A stretch of DNA of 64,000 bases. It comes from Helicobacter typhlonius (GTDB taxonomy: Bacteria > Campylobacterota > Campylobacteria > Campylobacterales > Helicobacteraceae). Every line of letters begins with the position of its first letter. The stretch's first letter is position 1. The notes below the pieces were generated by a model. The model made no database searches. It was not told where the DNA came from and worked only from the letters and a program-made list of their open reading frames with translations. The DNA lies in the NCBI RefSeq assembly GCF_001460635.1, contig NZ_LN907858.1:496001-560000 (forward strand). The letters run 5' to 3'. The position numbers were made by a program, and so were the translations under genes. Below are positions 55,110 to 64,000 of this stretch, in pieces.

Positions 55110-56462
55110 ATGATTATTGCAATTTTAGGCGTTTTATGTGTTCTTTTAATTGGATATATTTTTTATCTCACAGCAAAAATAAAACAAGACAGACAAGCGG
55201 TAAAGAAAGTTAAATATTTAATTGATGAGACATTAAAGGGTAATTTTGAGCCAAGAATAACAAATATCGGTAATACCGAAGTTTGCCATATTGCGCGAGG
55301 TTTGAATGAATTGCTTAATAATTTGGAAACTTTTATTCGGGAAAATAATATTGTCATTCGTAAATCTTTGGAAATGGGGAGTTTTAGACCATTTTTGACT
55401 GATGGGATATTACCAAATTTACAAGCAGTAGGCACATATGTTAATAATAATATCAATGCAAGTAGGGAAGTGGCAAAAATGAGTGCAAAGAGAGAACTTA
55501 ATTTTGCCCTAAAAAATATCAATAAGAATCCACAACAACAAAAAATCATACAAAATGATTTTTATAAAATTTTGGCAACTCTTAGTGATGTTTTGCAAAA
55601 AATATCACTAATGGCAACCTATTCTCAAGAAAATTGTGCCAAGATTTTAGATTCTATGCGTATGCTTGAGCAAGCACGAGAGCTTGTTGTGGTTAATAGT
55701 GATTCGGTGAGTGGATTGAGCGAACGTTCTGGTGAGATTAATTCAATTGTTGATGTGATTAATGATGTAGCAGACCAAACAAATCTTTTGGCCCTCAATG
55801 CTGCCATTGAAGCAGCAAGAGCAGGAGAACACGGACGGGGCTTTGCAGTGGTAGCCGATGAAGTGAGGAAGCTTGCTGAAAAAACGCAGCATTCTACAAA
55901 AGATATTTGGACACAAATTAATCTCTTCCAACAGGCTACAAGTGAGATTTATGAAAACTCTCAGAAGATGACTGAGCAAATGAATGATTTTGGCAATACA
56001 ATGAATGGATTTGGATCAACTTTTGAAGAAATTAACTCTTATTCATCAGAAATTAAAACTTCCATAATGACTATCAATGCACGTTTGTATAGTAGTATTT
56101 TAATGACAGATTATCTCATTTTTAAGAGTGATGTGTATGATGATGTTCTTAAAGAAGTCAATGATGAAAATCTTACAAATAATATTATGTTAGTTTTTGA
56201 TAATTGGTTGCAAAAACGTGGCAATGTGCATTATGCTGGGACAAAGGTATTAGAAAAAATTGTTGATACTCATAAGAGTATTGTAGAATCTGCCAAAAAT
56301 GGTCTAAATGATGCGCTTTCTTGTAATGAGAATATGTGTCATCCACACGTCCTTGAATCATTCAAAATAATGGAAGAAACTACCGACACTCTCTTTAAAG
56401 AATTTGAAAAACTTGCTGATATGTGGAAAGAAAAAGATAAGTCACAAGAGCAGAGTGCTTGA
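55110..56462 (+). CDS. Chemoreceptor with CZB-like end (CetA-like)
   Basis: A 450-residue methyl-accepting protein with one N-terminal transmembrane helix ([19 protein letters not shown]), a HAMP-like linker and the signalling tip [20 protein letters not shown] near residue 225 followed by [20 protein letters not shown]. The last 110 residues resemble a zinc-binding CZB domain, but the expected first histidine position is not clear. HKSIVE and CHPH are present. It partners with the PAS protein upstream. Confidence 0.83.
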   Translation: MIIAILGVLCVLLIGYIFYLTAKIKQDRQAVKKVKYLIDETLKGNFEPRITNIGNTEVCHIARGLNELLNNLETFIRENNIVIRKSLEMGSFRPFLTDGILPNLQAVGTYVNNNINASREVAKMSAKRELNFALKNINKNPQQQKIIQNDFYKILATLSDVLQKISLMATYSQENCAKILDSMRMLEQARELVVVNSDSVSGLSERSGEINSIVDVINDVADQTNLLALNAAIEAARAGEHGRGFAVVADEVRKLAEKTQHSTKDIWTQINLFQQATSEIYENSQKMTEQMNDFGNTMNGFGSTFEEINSYSSEIKTSIMTINARLYSSILMTDYLIFKSDVYDDVLKEVNDENLTNNIMLVFDNWLQKRGNVHYAGTKVLEKIVDTHKSIVESAKNGLNDALSCNENMCHPHVLESFKIMEETTDTLFKEFEKLADMWKEKDKSQEQSA

Positions 56463-56621
56463 GCCCTTGAAAACTTATAGGATTCTATGCGGATTTTATT
56501 ACATAAGGTTTTGTGGGTTTATTCATAGGAGTTTGATATAAATCTTATTCAAACATTTATAAAAGTAGATGAGAGATGTAGGTTTAGAATCTAGGGATAT
56601 AAGAGTGCGTAGAAGATAACA

Positions 56622-57056
56622 ATGTCTGAATATTATGAATATGGATTACTCGCACTTTTTGCTATTTGTTTTGTGGCAAGCACACTTTATCCACTTGGTT
56701 CTGAAGCTTTTGTAGTGGGATTTGTGGGCTTTGGGTTTGAGCCTTTGGCTGTGTGGATTGTTGCGAGTGCAGGAAATATTTTAGGAAGCCTGAGCACCTA
56801 TTATCTTGCCTATTATGGTGGATACGCGTTTATAGAGCGATTTTTTCCAAAAGCAAAAGATAAAATTAATGCCTTTGCACCAAAAATCAAGCGATTTGGT
56901 TTTATCTATGCGTTTTTTGTTTTTGCTCCATTTGTGGGCGATATTTTTGCTTTAACACTTGGTATTGTTCGTTACAATCAAATACTAAGCATTGTAGGTA
57001 TTGCACTTGGTAAAATGCTACGATATGCTTTAATCCTCGTGCCATTTATGGGGTAA
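56622..57056 (+). CDS. YqaA-family (DedA-like) membrane protein
   Basis: A 144-residue integral membrane protein with three to four helices and the conserved stretches ALFAICFVASTLYPLGSEAF and VASAGNILGSLSTYYLAYYG of the YqaA/SNARE-associated (VTT) family. It is probably a lipid scramblase or transporter, but the specific role in this family is not settled. An isolated gene. Confidence 0.75.
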   Translation: MSEYYEYGLLALFAICFVASTLYPLGSEAFVVGFVGFGFEPLAVWIVASAGNILGSLSTYYLAYYGGYAFIERFFPKAKDKINAFAPKIKRFGFIYAFFVFAPFVGDIFALTLGIVRYNQILSIVGIALGKMLRYALILVPFMG

Positions 57057-57184
57057 AGCGTAAAATTTTAGAGTATGTTTTGTATCTATATTTGGCAAAA
57101 ACTAGGTTTAAATTTGTATAATGTTATGCAAAAAAGTGAATATTTGAAAGAGTAAAGATTCACAAAATTATGCAAGGAGTTTTT

Positions 57185-57682
57185 ATGCCATTACTTGATA
57201 GTTTTAAGGTTGATCATACAAGAATGCCAGCCCCAGCAGTGCGTCTTGCAAAGACTATGCAAACACCAAAAGGTGATGTGATTAGCGTGTTTGATTTGCG
57301 TTTTTCCCGCCCAAATTGCGAGATTCTAAGCGAGAAAGGTATCCATACAATGGAACACTTGATTGCAGGCTTTATGCGAGAGCATTTAAATAATACGCGT
57401 GTGGAGATTATTGATATTTCGCCAATGGGTTGTCGCACAGGATTTTATATGAGCGTGATAGGTGCGCCAAATGAATATGATGTAAAAGAAGCGTGGGAGG
57501 CAAGTATGCGCGATGTGTTAAGAATCCGCGATGAGAAAGCGATTCCCGAGCTTAATATTTATCAATGTGGCACTGCTAAAATGCACTCTCTTAAAGAGGC
57601 GCAAGATATTGCTCAAGTAGTGCTTGATAAAGGCGTAAGTGTAATGAATACACAAGAGTTGCTTTTAAAAGATTTTGCATAA
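57185..57682 (+). CDS. luxS: S-ribosylhomocysteine lyase
   Basis: Cleaves S-ribosylhomocysteine into homocysteine and the AI-2 precursor. It has 165 residues from ATG 57185, with an AAGGAG site 6 nt upstream. The in-frame ATG at 57170 is rejected. The metal site HTMEH near residue 56 and the paired cysteine segment GCRTGFY near 80 are intact. It is transcribed alone. Confidence 0.96.
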   Translation: MPLLDSFKVDHTRMPAPAVRLAKTMQTPKGDVISVFDLRFSRPNCEILSEKGIHTMEHLIAGFMREHLNNTRVEIIDISPMGCRTGFYMSVIGAPNEYDVKEAWEASMRDVLRIRDEKAIPELNIYQCGTAKMHSLKEAQDIAQVVLDKGVSVMNTQELLLKDFA

Positions 57683-57934
57683 TTTTAAGCACAAGGTAAT
57701 AAGGAACAATCCTCATACTTGCTTATAAGATTCTAAAATATTTAAGGTGTAAATTATTACATATATTTTGGAATCTCGCATATTAGGTTTATTTAGATTT
57801 ACTTAAAATGCCGATAGGAGATTTTACTTTATATAGTTCATTTTGATTTCACAAACAAGGCTTATGATTGCATATTGCAAAAAAAAAAAAAAAACGATAC
57901 AATCGCTCAATTTCATAAATAGAAAGGAATTTTA
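57683..57934. other. Gene-free stretch between luxS and the efflux operon
   Basis: About 250 bp of AT-rich sequence without a coding frame. It contains the promoter region for the RND efflux genes, listed separately. Confidence 0.6.
57875..57903 (+). promoter_or_regulatory. Efflux operon promoter with an A16 spacer tract
   Basis: TTGCAA at 57875-57880 and TACAAT at 57898-57903 are separated by exactly 17 nt. Positions 57879-57894 are all adenine (A16). Slippage here would change the -35/-10 spacing, the mechanism known for hifA/hifB in Haemophilus and suggested for Helicobacter OMP promoters. Confidence 0.65.
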
Positions 57935-59116
57935 ATGCGTTTTTATAATATCATTTTTGGAAGTATAGCTTTTAGCCTTATGTTAGGCTTTATGGCTTGT
58001 TCAGATTCTGATAAGCAAGGTAAAGAAATCCCAAGTCTTAAAGTGGAAACTTTAAATATTGCTCATCAAAATGTAAGCTTGAGTTTTGAATATGCTGCAA
58101 GATTAAAAAGTATCCAAAGTGTAGGTGTATATGCACGAGTGCAAGGTGTGCTGCTTTCAAAGAATTTTAAAGAAGGTGATATTGTTCAAGAGGGGCAATT
58201 ACTCTTTAAGATTGACCCTGCACGTTATATTGCAAAAGTGAATCAGGCTAAAGCACAATGGCAATCTGCAGAGGCAAATTTTATCAAGGCAAATCGCGAT
58301 TGGAAACGTGTGGAAAAACTTTATAAACAGGGTGTTTATACGATTGACCAATATGATACTTCGCGCTCAAACTTTCTTTCTGCTCAAGCAAATGTGGCAA
58401 GCACACAAGCTGCACTTGATGATGTAAAAATTGATTTAGGCTATACTGATGTAGTGGCGACTATTAGCGGTAGAATTGGTATGCGTAGCTATGATGTAGG
58501 GAATCTTGTAGGTGCAAATGGACAAGAAGTGCTTACGACCATTACGCAATTAAGCCCAATTTACGCAGAGTTTGCCATTCCTAATACAGATTATTATTTG
58601 ATGCGTGGATTAGAAAATGCGCGTATTCAGGTTGAATTTGTGCTTGGTAATGGCAAAGTATATGACAAATTAGGCAAACTTGATTTTGTTGATAGTGTGC
58701 TTGATGCCCAGACTTCCACAGTTAAAGCGCGTTCAATTGTAGATAATGAAGAACATAAACTCCTACCTAATGAATTTGTGAGAGTGCGCTTAAAGGGTTT
58801 TGAAGCTCAAAATGCTATCACTATTCCTCAAAGTGCGCTTTTACAAGATTCTCAAGGCAGCTATGTCTATATTATTAAAGAAGGCAAGGCGAAAATTGCA
58901 CGTGTTATTCTCGGACAGAATCTGCGAAATAATCAAGTGCTTATTGCAAGCGGATTGTCAAATGGTGATACTCTTGTATTAAACCAACTTTCAAAAATTC
59001 GTGAAGGCGTGCCACTTAGCCCAATAGGAGCAGATTCCAAAAAAGCCACAAATGTTCAAGGGGGTGCGCAAGAAAATCAAAACAAGATGCAAGATAAAAA
59101 ACAAGAGCAAAAATAA
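57935..59116 (+). CDS. RND efflux periplasmic adaptor lipoprotein (MexA/CmeA-type)
   Basis: A membrane-fusion protein that bridges the RND pump and an outer-membrane channel. 393 residues. The lipoprotein signal ends FMAC at about residue 22. The lipoyl half-motifs (GVYARVQGVLLSKNFKEGDI near 65), the alpha-hairpin around 95-165, and the beta-barrel and membrane-proximal parts follow. It sits 9 nt upstream of the pump gene under a possibly phase-variable promoter. No outer-membrane channel gene is nearby. Confidence 0.93.
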   Translation: MRFYNIIFGSIAFSLMLGFMACSDSDKQGKEIPSLKVETLNIAHQNVSLSFEYAARLKSIQSVGVYARVQGVLLSKNFKEGDIVQEGQLLFKIDPARYIAKVNQAKAQWQSAEANFIKANRDWKRVEKLYKQGVYTIDQYDTSRSNFLSAQANVASTQAALDDVKIDLGYTDVVATISGRIGMRSYDVGNLVGANGQEVLTTITQLSPIYAEFAIPNTDYYLMRGLENARIQVEFVLGNGKVYDKLGKLDFVDSVLDAQTSTVKARSIVDNEEHKLLPNEFVRVRLKGFEAQNAITIPQSALLQDSQGSYVYIIKEGKAKIARVILGQNLRNNQVLIASGLSNGDTLVLNQLSKIREGVPLSPIGADSKKATNVQGGAQENQNKMQDKKQEQK

Positions 59117-59125
59117 GGAGAAGCT

Positions 59126-62100
59126 ATGTCAAGATTCTGTATTAATCGTCCTATTTTTGCAATGGTGCTCTCAATCGTCATTACACTTGTGGGTTGTATT
59201 TCAATGTTTGTTTTACCCATAGAGGAATATCCACAAGTAGTGCCAAATGAAATTATGGTGCAGGCTACTTATAGTGGTGCAAGTGCAGAAGTGATGGCAA
59301 ATACGGTAGCAAGTATTATAGAAGATAGTATTAATGGGGTAGAGGGTATGCTCTATATGAAATCTTCTTCAACTTCAAGTGGTGTAATGAATCTGAGTGT
59401 ATTTTTTAGTAATGATACAAATGCAGATATGGCATTAGTCAATGTAAGTAATCGCGTTCAAGCAGCTCTTGCCCAATTACCAACAGAAGTGCAAAGAGTG
59501 GGGATTACTACGCGTAAAAGATCTTCTACTATGCTTGGAGTATATGCGATGTATTCAGATAATCCTGCCTATACTGCAACTTTTGTAGCAAACTATGGTA
59601 TTTTAAATGTTATTAATGAGCTTAAACGTGTGCCCGGAGTAGGTGATGTAACTCCTTTTGGAACAAGAGATTACTCAATGAGAATCTGGCTTGATATTGA
59701 TAAACTCTCACAAAATAATCTCACGCCTTCAGAAGTGGCAAAAGTCATTGCCGAACAAAACTCACAATTTGCAGTAGGCTCATTTGGTAAAGAACCAGTG
59801 CGCAGTGATATTGCCTTTACTTATTCTGTAACAACACAAGGGCGATTTGTAAGCGCAGAGGAGTTTGGAAATATCATTATCCGCTCAAATAATGATGGTT
59901 CAGCTTTGCGTCTTAAAGATGTGGCAAAAATAGAGCTTGGAGCAAAAGATTATAGCGTAAGCCCATTATTTAATGGCAAAGATGCCGCAGCATTTGGTAT
60001 TGCCCTGCAACCCGGAGCAAATGCACTTGATGTCGCAGATAATGTAGAGAAAAAAATGAAAGAGCTCTCACAAAATTTTCCCGAAGGGCTACATTATAAA
60101 AATGTTTATAATACAACTGATTTTGTGAAAATTTCTATTAAAGAGGTAAGAAAAACTTTTATTGAAGCTATCGTGCTTGTAGTCATTATTATGTATTTTT
60201 TCTTGCAAAATTTCCGCGCAACTATTATCCCTGTAATTGCTATTCCCGTATCAATTATTGGCACATTTGCAGGAATGTATGCGCTTGGATTTTCAATTAA
60301 TCTCCTCACACTTTTTGGGCTTATTTTAGCTATTGGGATTGTTGTTGATGATGCGATTATTGTGATAGAAAATGTAGAGAGAATCTTGCATACTGAAAAA
60401 AAGGCAAATGGCGAAAAATATTCGGTAAAAGAAGCTACCCTTAAAGCTATGGGTGAAATTCAAGGACCGGTAGTGGCTATCGTGCTTGTGCTTTGCTCGG
60501 TGTTTATTCCTGTGGCGTTTATTGGTGGCTTTAGTGGGGCTATTTATAAGCAGTTTGCCATTACTATTGTTATTTCAGTTGTCATTTCTGGCTTTGTAGC
60601 CCTAACACTTACTCCCGCACTCTGTGTATCTATCCTTAAGGCAAAAGAACCAAAACCATTTTATATTGTAAAGAGATTCAATGATTTTTTTGATTGGCTT
60701 ACGCATAAATTTGGTATGCAAATAGGAAGAGCATTAAGGCGAGGCTCAGCTCTTTTACTTTGTTTTGTGGCAATTATTGTGGTTACTTGGGGGCTATTTT
60801 CACGATTGCCGAGTTCTCTTGTGCCAAGTGAAGATAAAGGAAGTATGATAAGTTTTATTCAGCTGCCACCCGCAGCTTCACTTTCTCGCACCACTACAGA
60901 GGGTAAAAAAGCTTTGGCTATTTTAGAGCAAAATCCAAATGTGGATTATAGTTTTTTAATTTCAGGCTTTGATATGCTTGCAAGTGCAGCACGCTCTTCA
61001 GGGGCAGTGATTTTTGTAACGCTTAAAAATTGGAGTGAGCGAAATGAGAGTTCTTTTGAGATGTCTAAAAAGATGATGGGTGTATTTAATGCTAGTCTTG
61101 ATGCCTTTTCCCTTGTAACTACACCACCAGCGATTATGGGCTTATCCACGGTGGGCGGCTTTGAGATTTATATACAAGATAGAAATGGTGGAAGTATTAA
61201 AGACTTAGAAAAATACGCAAATCTTCTTGTGATGGAAGCTAATAAGCGTAAAGAGCTTGTTGGCGTGCGAAGTCTTTTTAGTGCAAATATCCCACAATAT
61301 CATCTTACCCTTGATAGGGAGCGTGCAAAGGCAAGTAATGTCAATATTGATGATGTATTTACCACTATGCAAAGCACTTTTGGGCAGTATTATGTTAATG
61401 ATTTTAATCTCTATGGCAAAACTTATCAAGTAAATGTTCAGGCACAAAGTGAGTTTAGAGAATCTCCAGAAGATTTAAGTCGCATTTTTGTGAAATCAGG
61501 CAATGGCGATTTAATCCCTATTAGTGCGCTTGTGCATTTTGAGCGCGTTATTGGACCAGATATTGTAGATAGATTTAATCTCTTTACAAGTGCAAAAATT
61601 GTTGGCAATCCTAATGAGAGTGAGGGGTATTCAAGTGGTGATGCGTTGCGTGTGATTGAGCAATTAGTAAAAGAAGTGTTGCCAGAAGGTTATACTATTG
61701 CTTATTCAGGCACAAGTTATCAAGAGAAAAATGCGAGTGGCACAGGCGAGATTGCATTTATATTTGGGCTTATCTTTGTATTTTTGATTCTTTGTGCCCA
61801 ATATGAGCGATGGCTTATGCCGCTCTCCGTGTTAAGTGCTGTGCCATTTGCTGTTTTTGGTGCAGTAGTAGCGACAACATTGCGCGGACTTGATAATGAT
61901 ATATATTTTAATATTGGATTAGTTATGCTGATTGCCTTAAGTGCTAAAAATGCAATTTTAATCGTTGAGTTTGCCCAGCATTTACACGAAAAAGAGGGTA
62001 AGGGCATTATGGAATCTGCCATAGGTGCTGCAAAATTAAGATTCCGTCCTATCATTATGACTTCACTTGCTTTTAGCATAGGTGTGCTTCCTTTAGTTTT

Positions 62101-62260
62101 AAGCACAGGAGCGGGAAGTGCAGCAAGACACGCTATTGGCACAGGCGTTATTGGCGGAATGATGGCGGCAACATTTATAGCAATATTTTTTATTCCGCTC
62201 TTTTGGAGCTATGTCGCCCGATTATCGCAGTGGATTCAGTCAAAAAAGGGCAATCAATAA
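59126..62260 (+). CDS. RND multidrug efflux transporter (AcrB/CmeB/HefC-type)
   Basis: The proton-driven inner-membrane pump, 1044 residues. It starts FCINRPIFAMVLSIVITLVG and has twelve helices. TM4 contains the proton-relay Asp pair (GIVVDDAIIVIENVERIL near residue 405), and the SAKNAILIVEF segment in the second half carries the conserved lysine. It forms a tripartite exporter with the adaptor encoded upstream and a TolC-like channel elsewhere in the genome. Confidence 0.94.
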   Translation: MSRFCINRPIFAMVLSIVITLVGCISMFVLPIEEYPQVVPNEIMVQATYSGASAEVMANTVASIIEDSINGVEGMLYMKSSSTSSGVMNLSVFFSNDTNADMALVNVSNRVQAALAQLPTEVQRVGITTRKRSSTMLGVYAMYSDNPAYTATFVANYGILNVINELKRVPGVGDVTPFGTRDYSMRIWLDIDKLSQNNLTPSEVAKVIAEQNSQFAVGSFGKEPVRSDIAFTYSVTTQGRFVSAEEFGNIIIRSNNDGSALRLKDVAKIELGAKDYSVSPLFNGKDAAAFGIALQPGANALDVADNVEKKMKELSQNFPEGLHYKNVYNTTDFVKISIKEVRKTFIEAIVLVVIIMYFFLQNFRATIIPVIAIPVSIIGTFAGMYALGFSINLLTLFGLILAIGIVVDDAIIVIENVERILHTEKKANGEKYSVKEATLKAMGEIQGPVVAIVLVLCSVFIPVAFIGGFSGAIYKQFAITIVISVVISGFVALTLTPALCVSILKAKEPKPFYIVKRFNDFFDWLTHKFGMQIGRALRRGSALLLCFVAIIVVTWGLFSRLPSSLVPSEDKGSMISFIQLPPAASLSRTTTEGKKALAILEQNPNVDYSFLISGFDMLASAARSSGAVIFVTLKNWSERNESSFEMSKKMMGVFNASLDAFSLVTTPPAIMGLSTVGGFEIYIQDRNGGSIKDLEKYANLLVMEANKRKELVGVRSLFSANIPQYHLTLDRERAKASNVNIDDVFTTMQSTFGQYYVNDFNLYGKTYQVNVQAQSEFRESPEDLSRIFVKSGNGDLIPISALVHFERVIGPDIVDRFNLFTSAKIVGNPNESEGYSSGDALRVIEQLVKEVLPEGYTIAYSGTSYQEKNASGTGEIAFIFGLIFVFLILCAQYERWLMPLSVLSAVPFAVFGAVVATTLRGLDNDIYFNIGLVMLIALSAKNAILIVEFAQHLHEKEGKGIMESAIGAAKLRFRPIIMTSLAFSIGVLPLVLSTGAGSAARHAIGTGVIGGMMAATFIAIFFIPLFWSYVARLSQWIQSKKGNQ

Positions 62261-62323
62261 TATTGCGTGAGGCAGCAAAATATTTAGGGTTCATAAGCTT
62301 TATTGCGATTTTTGAATCTTATG

Positions 62324-63280
62324 CTATGTGTTAAAAAGATGATGAAGTTCGCTTGAAATACTACTCATAAAAAGCGGCGCATAGGGGGTGTTTTGTGCTA
62401 GGGCGGTACAAAAATATTTCATATCTTTTTGCGAAGTGAGGCATTCCGCACACATTTTTAGAATCTGTGGCGCGTTATCTTTTGGGATATGCTTTGGCGC
62501 GTGGCTTGGGCTTGTGAAGTGCTTGTGGATTCTATGCACGAGCATTTTATTTGTAATCTCCATAATCATCGAATCTATGGGGAGTTTAAAAAACATCAAG
62601 TTATCGTGTGGATTGAGCGAGAGATAAGTCGTATCTACGCCAAAAATTTTTGTGCTATATGAATCAAACAAATACAGGCTTTTGTTGTAATTATCCTCAA
62701 AACTCTCTATCATCAGCTCAAGCACAGCTAATCGTTCCCTGATGGTGTAAATATTGCCAATGGGTGAGAATGCAAAGCGTAGCAAGGATTCGATACTATA
62801 CCACTCTATGCTTTCAAAGGAATGTTCGAGCATAAGCTCATATCGTTTTTGTCGCAAATGTGCTGCACGGGGAGAATGTCCAAATTTGTATGGAAAAGTA
62901 ACAATTTTATCGCGATAGGCAGGTGAGGGGAATCGAGGGTGAATGACAAATCGCTGCTTAGATTCTTTGTCTAAGATGTATTCTAAACCACCCTCATAGC
63001 CCTTGTCAATGATACGAATCTCACTTTTTGGAATCTGTGTAAGTAGAGTAAAAAACTCATCATCACTACAATCTTTATCCCAAATGCGTTCCGAATAGCG
63101 AAAGTAGTGTGTAATTGCTTCAAGGACTTCATTTGAAGGCTCTTTAGTAACACTTTTATCAATCCACGAGGTAAGTGTGCGTCTATCCTTGCCAATAATC
63201 TGTGCAAACCTCGACACGCTAAGATTTGAGCGCTTATAAACAACGAGCAATCGTTCTAAAATGCTGAGTGCCACAGCCAT
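62324..63280 (-). CDS. Protein with N-terminal helix-turn-helix, unknown family
   Basis: A 318-residue protein. Residues about 7-60 (LSVSRFAQIIGKDRRTLTSW) form a plausible XRE/Cro-like helix-turn-helix. The rest (IVTFPYKFGHSPRAAHLRQK and following) has no domain I recognise and could bind a ligand. It is divergent from the CoA-transferase gene, with about 260 bp between them, so it may regulate that gene or itself. Confidence 0.6.
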   Translation of the reverse strand: MAVALSILERLLVVYKRSNLSVSRFAQIIGKDRRTLTSWIDKSVTKEPSNEVLEAITHYFRYSERIWDKDCSDDEFFTLLTQIPKSEIRIIDKGYEGGLEYILDKESKQRFVIHPRFPSPAYRDKIVTFPYKFGHSPRAAHLRQKRYELMLEHSFESIEWYSIESLLRFAFSPIGNIYTIRERLAVLELMIESFEDNYNKSLYLFDSYSTKIFGVDTTYLSLNPHDNLMFFKLPIDSMIMEITNKMLVHRIHKHFTSPSHAPKHIPKDNAPQILKMCAECLTSQKDMKYFCTALAQNTPYAPLFMSSISSELHHLFNT

Positions 63281-63540
63281 ACCTTTATGTAATTTTTATT
63301 TAAATATTTTATAGATTCTGTCAAAAGGGTTAGTTTATACGCATTGTTTTATTAGCGCAATGCTTCAAAATTGCACAATTTTTGTGTATAAATAGTGTTT
63401 TATGTGTAAAAGTTGCAATAAAATGTCAAAAGTTGTGCAAAACAAACAAAGATATTCAATGTAGAATAGTTCAATCTTAAAAAGCAAGATGAGGTTTGAA
63501 CTTCTATAGAGTTGGGGCTTCAAATGCGGTAGGAGTGCTT

Positions 63541-64000
63541 ATGGATATACATCAATTATACAAGCAAAAGCTTATGAGTACAGAAGACGCGGTGAGGGTG
63601 GTGAAGTCTGGAGATTGGGTGGATTATGGCTGGGCAGTTACTGCACCGGTGGCACTTGATCTCGCTCTAAGTAAGCGCATACAAGAGCTAGATGATATAA
63701 AGCTTCGCGGTGGAATCCTCGTGCAAATCCCTGAAGTGTTTAAGGTCGATACGCAAGGCAAACACGTTTCGTGGCATACTTGGCACGCAAGCGGCATAGG
63801 GCGGAAGTTCATTGAGCAGGGCTTAGGATTCTATATTCCTATGCGATATTCCGAATTGCCGAGGTATTATAGAGAGACAAAGGCTAAGCCAAATGTGGCA
63901 ATGCTCCAAGTTGCGCCTATGGATAGCCACGGGTATTTTAATTTCGGTCCTAGTGCTTCGCATTTGAGTGCGTGCATAGAAATGGCTGATGTCGTGATTG
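63541..64000 (+). CDS. Acetyl-CoA hydrolase/transferase family protein, 5' part
   Basis: Partial gene running off the window: 153 codons with a TAGGAGTG site before ATG 63541. The N-terminal SGDWVDYGWAVTAPVALDLA, KLRGGILVQIPEVFK and then LQVAPMDSHGYFNFGPSASH match the 4-hydroxybutyrate/butyryl-CoA:acetate CoA-transferase (Cat1-like) family, which exchanges CoA between acyl-CoA and acetate. The catalytic glutamate lies outside the window. Confidence 0.85.
   Translation, partial: MDIHQLYKQKLMSTEDAVRVVKSGDWVDYGWAVTAPVALDLALSKRIQELDDIKLRGGILVQIPEVFKVDTQGKHVSWHTWHASGIGRKFIEQGLGFYIPMRYSELPRYYRETKAKPNVAMLQVAPMDSHGYFNFGPSASHLSACIEMADVVI

Overview
The window is AT-rich, densely packed epsilonproteobacterial (Campylobacterota) DNA that looks like an enterohepatic Helicobacter chromosome. 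Supporting signs are the porCDAB order, a Csd4/Pgp1-type cell-shape peptidase, a CetA/CetB-like chemoreceptor pair, Helicobacter-style outer-membrane proteins, a CmeAB/HefBC-like RND pump, luxS, pyrB and many homopolymer tracts at places where phase variation would act. I cannot name the species from this sequence alone.

Layout. 1-18948 is mostly housekeeping, almost all on the minus strand: RNase R, a phosphoesterase, an SH3-extended Csd4-like peptidase, glyQ, a DUF89 protein, a DUF3972 protein, purE, thrC, an outer-membrane protein, dxr, cdsA, a disrupted SH3 gene, rpoD and the pyruvate oxidoreductase operon porCDAB. 18841-31497 is an inserted segment bounded by two diverged direct copies of the porC promoter and 5' end. 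It carries a Fic antitoxin/toxin pair, a relaxase with two tiny membrane proteins, a candidate oriT, and a VirB2-3-4-7-8-9-10 type IV secretion operon. No virB6, virB11, virD4 or integrase is visible. 31498-39725 is an island of unrecognised small proteins, a PoNi-type immunity protein, ankyrin proteins and gene remnants, several frameshifted, as expected for an orphan immunity-gene array. 39854-64000 returns to core genes: trpS, an ankyrin lipoprotein, glnA, argB, a 2-hydroxyacid dehydrogenase, an RND-type exporter, a phase-variable methyltransferase, rpsO, a porin, pyrB, tlyA-ribF, the PAS/MCP pair, a YqaA-family protein, luxS, an RND efflux pair, an HTH protein and the start of a CoA-transferase gene.

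How the parts may work together. The Fic toxin and a second element-borne protein (30552-31310) share about 60 C-terminal residues. The Fic toxin and the relaxase both end in a basic G-x-G-R tail. Relaxases are T4SS substrates, so the tail and the shared module are candidate secretion signals, and the Fic pair may be a VbhA/VbhT-like cargo of the conjugation system. The segment seems truncated, because the second module-bearing protein takes its stop codon from the duplicated porC fragment.

Homopolymer tracts lie in three likely promoters (A13 before an outer-membrane protein, A14 before an island gene, A16 before the efflux operon) and in two coding regions (G13 in a methyltransferase, currently out of frame; G9 in a porin signal sequence, currently in frame). 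A 5-bp tandem duplication breaks an SH3-domain exported protein.
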